A stretch of DNA of 64,000 bases from Jejuia sp. UBA6058 (GTDB lineage Bacteria > Bacteroidota > Bacteroidia > Flavobacteriales > Flavobacteriaceae), in assembly GCA_002428965.1 (NCBI GenBank), contig DIYI01000018.1:62001-126000 (forward strand), read 5' to 3'. Positions 58,828 to 64,000 of the stretch are shown in pieces. The position numbers were made by a program, and so were the translations under genes. The notes beneath the pieces were generated by a model. It saw only the letters and a list, made by a program, of their open reading frames with translations. It searched no databases and was not told the origin of the DNA. Every line of letters starts with the position of its first letter. Within the stretch, counting starts at the first letter, position 1.

Positions 58828-60237
58828 ATGAGAGTGTATGTTTACTTAATAGTTTTAGTTTTAACCTTTATAGGCTGTGGTAAAGACAGTTGCCAGTATG
58901 CTGTTTTAGGTGGAGAAGTTATTAATAAAAATACAGATTATGTAGTTCTATTTAATTCTGACAAGATTATAGATACTGTTAAATTGGATGGTTACAACAG
59001 GTTTTTATACAAGATTGAAGATTTAAACCCTGGCTTCTACACGTTTAAGCATGGTGGTGAAACGCAAATGGTACTTCTTGAACCTGGAGACAGTTTAATG
59101 TTTCGTTTAAATACATTTGAATTTGATGAATCCCTTGTTTACACTGGTAAAGGTGCAAAGAAGAATAATTATCTTATTAATGATTTTCTAAAAGGCGAAA
59201 AGGAAGAAAAGCAAGTATTTAGGTTTTGCCAAATGGATCCTACGGATTTTGATAAGTTGTTAGATTCCATACGAATTATTAAAACTTCTAAACTGAAAGC
59301 GTATCAGGAAAAACATAACACGTCAGAGTTATTTAATAAAATTGCCCAAGCTAATATTGATCATGGATATTACGCTAGCAAAGAAATTTATCCGTTTGTG
59401 CATTATGGACGCAATAAAAAGAAAATTTTAGATGCTTTGCCAGATGATTTTTATGATTATAGAACGAAAGTTAACTATAATGATGCCTTTTTTAAAGACT
59501 ACTACAACTATAGATCATTCTTAAAACGAAGTTTCAATAATATTGGATTACAAGTGCATCTTGAGCACGCTAAGACACCTTATCAAATATGGACAAATGG
59601 TTGTTATAATTTGTGTAAGATGGCCGTAGTAGATAGTCTGGTTACTAATCCCAAAATTAAAGATTGGCTTTTATATCAGTACACCATGGGTTTCCTTTCA
59701 AAAAACAAAAACCCTAAAGAGGCTGAGAAAATCATGCAGTTCTTTCTTGACAAAAGTAAGAATGAAGAGAAAAAAGACATAATATTATCGTTTAAAGAAT
59801 CCATATCAAAATTGAAACCCGGTGTTACATTTCCAGAAATTCAATTGCGTAATGTTGGTAACGAGCTTGTTAATGTGAAAACGATAACTGAGAAGCCAAC
59901 CGTAGTATATTTTTGGTCGCACTTACTTAAAAGACATTTTAATGATAGTCATGAGTTGGTAATGGATCTTAGAAAGAAGTATCCTGAAATTGAATTTATT
60001 TCAATTAATATAGATGATTATAGTAAAGATCGTTGGATAAATACGGTTATGAATAATGATCTTCTTAAAAGAAGTGAATATATTTTTGAGCAACCTGAAC
60101 AATCCTATAAGGAATTAGCGATACATCCAATAACAAAGGTTTACCTCTTAGACCAAAAAAATAGAATTGTTAATGCAAGTACAAATATGTTTTCTAACAA
60201 GTTTGAGGAAGAATTACTTGGTTTAATTAGCAAATAG
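58828..60237 (+). CDS. Lipoprotein with Cys-less thioredoxin-like C-terminal domain
   Basis: A 469-residue lipoprotein (YVYLIVLVLTFIGC, lipobox Cys at residue 17). The N-terminal part has the DUF4369-like beta-strand pattern (AVLGGEVINKNTDYVVLF, FYTFKHGGETQMVLLEPGDS), then a helical middle region (about 95-320). The C-terminal region resembles a TlpA thioredoxin domain (FPEIQLRNVGNELVNVKTIT, VVYFWSHLLKRHFNDSHELV, IEFISINIDDYSKDRWI, HPITKVYLLDQKNRIVN), but the active-site CxxC is missing (HLLKR). It is therefore unlikely to be redox active. The DUF4369 to TlpA order is typical of Bacteroidota lipoproteins. The role is unknown. Confidence 0.7.
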   Translation: MRVYVYLIVLVLTFIGCGKDSCQYAVLGGEVINKNTDYVVLFNSDKIIDTVKLDGYNRFLYKIEDLNPGFYTFKHGGETQMVLLEPGDSLMFRLNTFEFDESLVYTGKGAKKNNYLINDFLKGEKEEKQVFRFCQMDPTDFDKLLDSIRIIKTSKLKAYQEKHNTSELFNKIAQANIDHGYYASKEIYPFVHYGRNKKKILDALPDDFYDYRTKVNYNDAFFKDYYNYRSFLKRSFNNIGLQVHLEHAKTPYQIWTNGCYNLCKMAVVDSLVTNPKIKDWLLYQYTMGFLSKNKNPKEAEKIMQFFLDKSKNEEKKDIILSFKESISKLKPGVTFPEIQLRNVGNELVNVKTITEKPTVVYFWSHLLKRHFNDSHELVMDLRKKYPEIEFISINIDDYSKDRWINTVMNNDLLKRSEYIFEQPEQSYKELAIHPITKVYLLDQKNRIVNASTNMFSNKFEEELLGLISK

Positions 60238-60313
60238 GTTTTACAAAATATTCTATCTATAAGTTATCAAATTATTGAATTTGGTGGCTCTTCTTTTAAT
60301 CAGGCTAAAAATT

Positions 60314-60321
60314 TATCTTTG
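60314..60321 (+). promoter_or_regulatory. -7 promoter element of trmD
   Basis: TATCTTTG matches TAnnTTTG, 16 bases before the trmD ATG at 60338. It excludes the in-frame TTG at 60275 as the start. No clear -33 box is seen. Confidence 0.55.
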
Positions 60322-60337
60322 TCCCAAGATAAAACTT

Positions 60338-61015
60338 ATGCGTATAGACATTATTACAGTGCTTCCAGAACTGTTGAAAAGTCCTTTCGAAGCATCAATT
60401 TTAAAAAGAGCTATCGAGGCTAATCTGGTGGAAATCCACTTCCATAACTTAAGGGATTATGCTTCGGACAAATATAAATCTATTGACGATACTCAATTTG
60501 GCGGAGGGGCCGGCATGGTTATGATGGTTGAACCTATTGATAAATGCATTTCAGAATTAAAATCTAAAAGAGATTATGATGAAGTAATTTATATGACCCC
60601 AGATGGTGCTACTTTAAATCAAGGTATTGCAAATCAAATCTCTTTAAAGCAAAATATTATAATTCTTTGTGGACATTACAAGGGTGTAGACCAACGTGTT
60701 CGCGAGCATTTAATAACTAAAGAAATATCAATTGGTGATTTTGTCTTGTCTGGCGGTGAGTTGGCTGCAGCAGTTTTATGCGATTCCGTAATTCGTTTAA
60801 TTCCTGGTGTTTTGGGAAATGAAACATCTGCTCTTACAGACTCATTTCAAGACAACCTTCTCGCTCCACCAATATATACCAAACCTAGAGATTACAATGG
60901 TTGGAAAGTTCCTGAATTGCTTTTTAGTGGTAATTTACCTGAAATTGAACGTTGGAGAGAGGAACAGGCCTATCAACGCACAAAAACTTTAAGACCAGAT
61001 TTACTTGAAGACTAA
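60338..61015 (+). CDS. trmD: tRNA (guanine(37)-N1)-methyltransferase
   Basis: A 225-residue TrmD making m1G37 next to the anticodon of tRNAs starting with a G, which prevents frameshifting. It is a SPOUT enzyme with the trefoil knot motifs MRIDIITVLPELLKSPFEAS, FGGGAGMVMMVEPIDKCI, IILCGHYKGVDQRVREHLIT, ISIGDFVLSGGELAAAVLCD and YTKPRDYNGWKVPELLFSGN. The start at ATG 60338 is chosen because of the promoter just upstream. In many bacteria trmD sits with rpsP, rimM and rplS; here it stands alone. It ends at a shared terminator. Confidence 0.95.
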   Translation: MRIDIITVLPELLKSPFEASILKRAIEANLVEIHFHNLRDYASDKYKSIDDTQFGGGAGMVMMVEPIDKCISELKSKRDYDEVIYMTPDGATLNQGIANQISLKQNIIILCGHYKGVDQRVREHLITKEISIGDFVLSGGELAAAVLCDSVIRLIPGVLGNETSALTDSFQDNLLAPPIYTKPRDYNGWKVPELLFSGNLPEIERWREEQAYQRTKTLRPDLLED

Positions 61016-61054
61016 AAAAATGCGATTAGTACATATATTAATCGCATTTTTCTT
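61014..61054. terminator. Bidirectional terminator between trmD and the M61 gene
   Basis: TGCGATTA (61021-61028) and TAATCGCA (61039-61046) form a stem, extended by A-run and T-run pairs on both sides. It sits between two convergent genes. Confidence 0.75.
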
Positions 61055-61072
61055 TTGTATTTCCAAAAACTA

Positions 61073-62968
61073 CTAGCCCTTTAACCAAGCTTCTCGTAGG
61101 TTTTTTTGTGCCTCAGTAGATTCCTCAGTCTCAATTAAACCTTTACCCTTCATGTAACCTTGAGTAGTCGTTGTTTTGATAATAATTTCTTCACCATTTC
61201 TATCTAATACAACTTCTATGTCTTTTCCAGGTTTCCACATAAATACTTTTTGAAGTACTAAGTTCGCATTTGCCAAGGTAAGCACCTCTCCATCAATTGA
61301 TTTGATTACATCATTGGCTTGCACACCTTGTTCTTTCCAGAAACTATTACGTAATGCTGCTTCAGTAAAGAAAATAGTGCCCTTTTGACCATCTCCACTA
61401 ACTATTGGAGCTCCATTCATCATGATATAATTTGCCTTTACTCTTTTATCACCTATACTTAAGCCAACCTTATCAAAAAACTCTTGATAATTAATTGGTA
61501 AATCTCCAACTACATGAGTATTTAAAAATTCTCCAATTGAAGGATACGTCATTTCTATAATTTCTCCTATTAATTTATCATCTTCAAAAGGTTTGTTTTT
61601 ACCATATCTATTTGAAAGTTCTTTCATTAAAGACAAAACACTCCTGTTACCATTACTTTCTTCTCTCATTAAAATATCCATACACATACCAATTAAAGCA
61701 CCTTTTTGATACACATTAGCATATTCGTCCTTATATTCGTCCTTCAATATATTTTCACTCATTATGGTAAAACTCATAGCATCGTTAAAATTTTTCGACG
61801 CATCTATCTTACCCATAATTTTGTTGTAGAAGTCTTCCTTCTCAACTATACTCTGATTTACTTGAAAGAGTGTAGCAAAATATTCTGTAAAGCCTTCATA
61901 CATCCATAGATGCTTAGAAAAAGTTGGGTTAAAATAATCGAAATAATGTACATCTTCGGAATGTACGCTTAAGGGTGTAATAATATGGAAAAACTCGTGC
62001 GATACGACATCTGTCATCGTTTCGTCTAATGTTTCTTTATCCATACTTTCAGGCAGAACAACAACTGTACTTGTATGGTGTTCTAGTGCTCCAAAGCCTT
62101 TTGGGGAATTTTCTTTTCCTTCAGATAAATACAGATAAATATCATATCTCGAAGTCGCATTAATATCACCTAGAAACGCCTTTTGAGCTTTCATCATTTT
62201 TTGGATATTCTCTTTTAACGAGGTGGCAGAATGTACTTTATTCGGAGAATAAACACTTAAAACTATTTTAATATCTCCAACTTGAAACTCTTCAACTTCT
62301 AGATTACCATACATCATAGGGTTGTCGGTGATATCAAAGTACCGAGGAGCCACGTAGCTTATAGTCAAAAATTTATTGTCATCACTTGGTGTAGATGCTA
62401 TACTTTGTAATGCAGAAGATCTTGTAAAATCTGCAGGAGCAGTTACATCTAATTTGTATTGATTCGTTTTTAAGGTATCAAAATACCCTATAAAACCATG
62501 CAAGTTCAGCACAAAGTTTTCTGCTTCAATATTAGTTCCTGCTGGCGAAAATGGCTGTTCACCTCCAATACCACCACCAGTTTCAATATCATAAGTGTCA
62601 TTAACGTAATATGTTATTTTATCAAGGCTTTTGGCATTTTCGATGCTCCATGAGTTTGTATCCAACTTAATGACAGGAATTTCATTGCCATCGTAGTCTA
62701 TGGCTTTTACATCCTCAATATACTTACCAAAATCACTAACGGAATAAGTACCTTGTACTACTCTAGGCAATCTGTAGACCACTGACTCTACTGTAAAACG
62801 ACCTGGATTAATAGTCACCGGTACTTTATCGTTGGTAGTATTTGATAAATCAATCGTTGATTCTATAGGTGAATTAACGGCTAAGTCATTTGTACTTACT
62901 TTTCCAGAACCACAATCAAATAAAACTAATCCCAAACTCATAGTAAGGGCAACAACTCTAATATTCAT
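61073..62968 (-). CDS. M61 family metallopeptidase with PDZ domain (lipoprotein)
   Basis: A 631-residue exported aminopeptidase-type protein. The start is taken at ATG 62968; an upstream TTG lies in the promoter. The leader VVALTMSLGLVLFDC suggests a lipoprotein, although FDC is not a perfect lipobox. An N-terminal beta domain precedes the M61 zinc peptidase domain with the motif VSHEFFHIITPLSVHSEDVH (HExxH, with a distal Glu in WMYEGFTEYFA). The C-terminal PDZ domain (KEQGVQANDVIKSIDGEVLT, IEVVLDRNGEEIII) should bind peptides. M61 (glycyl aminopeptidase-like) members clip N-terminal residues of exported peptides. Confidence 0.9.
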   Translation of the reverse strand: MNIRVVALTMSLGLVLFDCGSGKVSTNDLAVNSPIESTIDLSNTTNDKVPVTINPGRFTVESVVYRLPRVVQGTYSVSDFGKYIEDVKAIDYDGNEIPVIKLDTNSWSIENAKSLDKITYYVNDTYDIETGGGIGGEQPFSPAGTNIEAENFVLNLHGFIGYFDTLKTNQYKLDVTAPADFTRSSALQSIASTPSDDNKFLTISYVAPRYFDITDNPMMYGNLEVEEFQVGDIKIVLSVYSPNKVHSATSLKENIQKMMKAQKAFLGDINATSRYDIYLYLSEGKENSPKGFGALEHHTSTVVVLPESMDKETLDETMTDVVSHEFFHIITPLSVHSEDVHYFDYFNPTFSKHLWMYEGFTEYFATLFQVNQSIVEKEDFYNKIMGKIDASKNFNDAMSFTIMSENILKDEYKDEYANVYQKGALIGMCMDILMREESNGNRSVLSLMKELSNRYGKNKPFEDDKLIGEIIEMTYPSIGEFLNTHVVGDLPINYQEFFDKVGLSIGDKRVKANYIMMNGAPIVSGDGQKGTIFFTEAALRNSFWKEQGVQANDVIKSIDGEVLTLANANLVLQKVFMWKPGKDIEVVLDRNGEEIIIKTTTTQGYMKGKGLIETEESTEAQKNLREAWLKG

Positions 62969-62992
62969 TCGTAAAATTTTATAGTGAGAAGG

Positions 62993-63000
62993 CAAAAATA
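62993..63000 (-). promoter_or_regulatory. -7 promoter element of the M61 gene
   Basis: The minus strand reads TATTTTTG (TAnnTTTG). Predicted transcription starts about 20 bases before the ATG at 62968. Confidence 0.5.
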
Positions 63001-63057
63001 CTATTATGTTACAGTTACGTTTCCTAAGGTTTTGTTAAAACACTGTATATTCGTCTT

Positions 63058-64000
63058 ATGCAAAAACCCCTTGTAAGTATACTAACTCCTTTTAAAAACA
63101 CAGAACGATTTTTAGATGAATGTATTACTTCTATTCTAAATCAAACATATACAAATTGGGAATTACTAATTGTGGATGATCATTCAACTGACAATAGTTA
63201 CGATATTGTTAATCAATTTTCGATAGTAAACTCAAAAATTAGGCTTTTCAAAAATAAAGGAAACGGTATTATTAATGCATTACAAACCGCATTTAAAGCA
63301 AGCTCTGGAACTTTTATTACCAGAATGGATAGTGATGACCTTATGCTTCCAAATAAGCTAGAGGTTTTAGTTAATAATTTACAACAATATGGCAAAAATC
63401 ATGTTGCCATAGGCTGTGTTAAGTATTTCAATAAAGAAGGTGTTGGTCCCGGTTATAAGAGTTATGAAACATGGCTAAATGAGTTAACTTTTAAGGGTAT
63501 TAACTATTCTGAAATATATAAAGAATGTGTTATTCCCTCTCCGTGTTGGATGATTCACAAAGAAGACCTTTTGGCTTGTGGTGGTTTTAGTTACAACCTA
63601 TATCCGGAAGATTATGATTTAACCTTCAGGTTTTATAAACACAATTACAAATGTATTCCCTGTAAAACGACAATTCATAAATGGCGAGATTATAGTACCA
63701 GAACAAGTAGAACGCATAAACATTACGCACAAAATCATTTTACAACTTTAAAAGTGCATCATTATTTAGATATTGATTATAATCCCAATAAAACTTTAGT
63801 CATCTGGGGAGCAGGAAACAAAGGAAAGATAATGGCGAGCTTATTTTTAGAAAGAAACATTCCCTTTAAGTGGATATGTGATAACCCAAATAAAATAGGC
63901 AAAAAAATATATGGCGTCACTATGCTTGGTTTTGAAACTCTGGAGTATATACAACAACCGCAAAGTTTAATTACTGTAGCCAATAAAAAATCTCAAAAAG
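63058..64000 (+). CDS. Glycosyltransferase family 2 with C-terminal Rossmann-like domain (truncated by the window)
   Basis: The frame opens at ATG 63058 and runs through the right edge (at least 314 residues). The N-terminal GT-A fold of a family 2 glycosyltransferase is clear: VSILTPFKNTERFLDECITS, ILNQTYTNWELLIVDDHSTD, and the DXD-like motif FITRMDSDDLML. SPCWMIHKEDLLACGGFSYN and YPEDYDLTFRFYKHNYKCIP match the second half of the domain. After about residue 240 a separate Rossmann-like piece begins: TLVIWGAGNKGKIMASLFLE, with a GxGxxG-type loop. The transferase uses a nucleotide-sugar; the acceptor is unknown. Confidence 0.9.
   Translation, partial: MQKPLVSILTPFKNTERFLDECITSILNQTYTNWELLIVDDHSTDNSYDIVNQFSIVNSKIRLFKNKGNGIINALQTAFKASSGTFITRMDSDDLMLPNKLEVLVNNLQQYGKNHVAIGCVKYFNKEGVGPGYKSYETWLNELTFKGINYSEIYKECVIPSPCWMIHKEDLLACGGFSYNLYPEDYDLTFRFYKHNYKCIPCKTTIHKWRDYSTRTSRTHKHYAQNHFTTLKVHHYLDIDYNPNKTLVIWGAGNKGKIMASLFLERNIPFKWICDNPNKIGKKIYGVTMLGFETLEYIQQPQSLITVANKKSQK

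Noticed and set aside
1..64000. CRISPR arrays, insertion sequences, prophage or rRNA genes
   Set aside because: No regularly spaced repeats, transposase, integrase, phage structural genes or rRNA sequence were seen. The only RNA gene supported is tRNA-Ser.

Overview
The window looks like chromosomal DNA from a marine-type member of the family Flavobacteriaceae (phylum Bacteroidota). The evidence is a low GC content, a gliding-motility gene (gldG) at the left edge, several proteins with type IX secretion (T9SS) C-terminal sorting domains, a PorP/SprF protein, families largely confined to this group (DUF6048, DUF6452, DUF6768, DUF6952), promoters with the Bacteroidota TAnnTTTG element instead of sigma70 boxes, and few clear Shine-Dalgarno sequences. 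Genes are densely packed on both strands. No phage, insertion sequence, CRISPR array or rRNA operon was seen.

Layout. 1-5.7 kb: end of gldG, the sliding clamp dnaN, a secreted beta-propeller glycosidase-like protein, an acyltransferase and a lipoprotein relative of agmatine deiminase. 5.7-13.3 kb: small exported proteins, the rlmD-DUF6452-DUF6048 operon, an ECF sigma factor with a coupled membrane protein, and ornithine aminotransferase. 13.3-20.2 kb: dnaK with a distinctive upstream region, then a DUF1800-DUF1501-T9SS trio. 20.3-30.5 kb: panB, a pseudouridine synthase, an aldehyde dehydrogenase, a three-gene membrane/sensor-kinase group, an Lrp regulator divergent from a methionine gamma-lyase-like enzyme, and NhaC. 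30.6-36.4 kb: an oxidative-stress island (peroxiredoxin, thioredoxin, KatG with an ankyrin partner, Tpx), then a DgkA kinase and a DinB protein. 36.5-43.2 kb: a cell-envelope block, ftsK-lolA-LptF/G-like permease-ribB. 43.2-51.6 kb: secreted GH16 glucanase, an OmpA-PorP/SprF-T9SS type B substrate operon, a sugar aminotransferase and a nitroreductase. 51.7-64 kb: tRNA-Ser(UGA), a TlpA-like lipoprotein, pheT, PAP2 phosphatase, ABC-F ATPase, a Cys-less thioredoxin-fold lipoprotein, trmD, an M61 peptidase and a glycosyltransferase cut by the right edge.

Several neighbours make functional sense together. The large type B T9SS substrate sits with the PorP/SprF protein expected to help export it. 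Peroxide-removing enzymes cluster over about 5 kb. FtsK, LolA and the Lpt-like permease all concern the envelope.

I found no clearly new multi-gene defence or mobile system. The best leads are: a ribBA gene whose GTP cyclohydrolase II half has lost its zinc cysteines; a permease carrying a duplicated C-terminal membrane module; a hairpin that appears to set expression between katG and its ankyrin partner; a perfect palindrome plus sigma54-like element upstream of dnaK; a leader hairpin at the predicted transcription start of a lipoprotein gene; and several families of dispersed inverted repeats in intergenic gaps. All assignments come from reading the sequence and recalling families. No database search was run.
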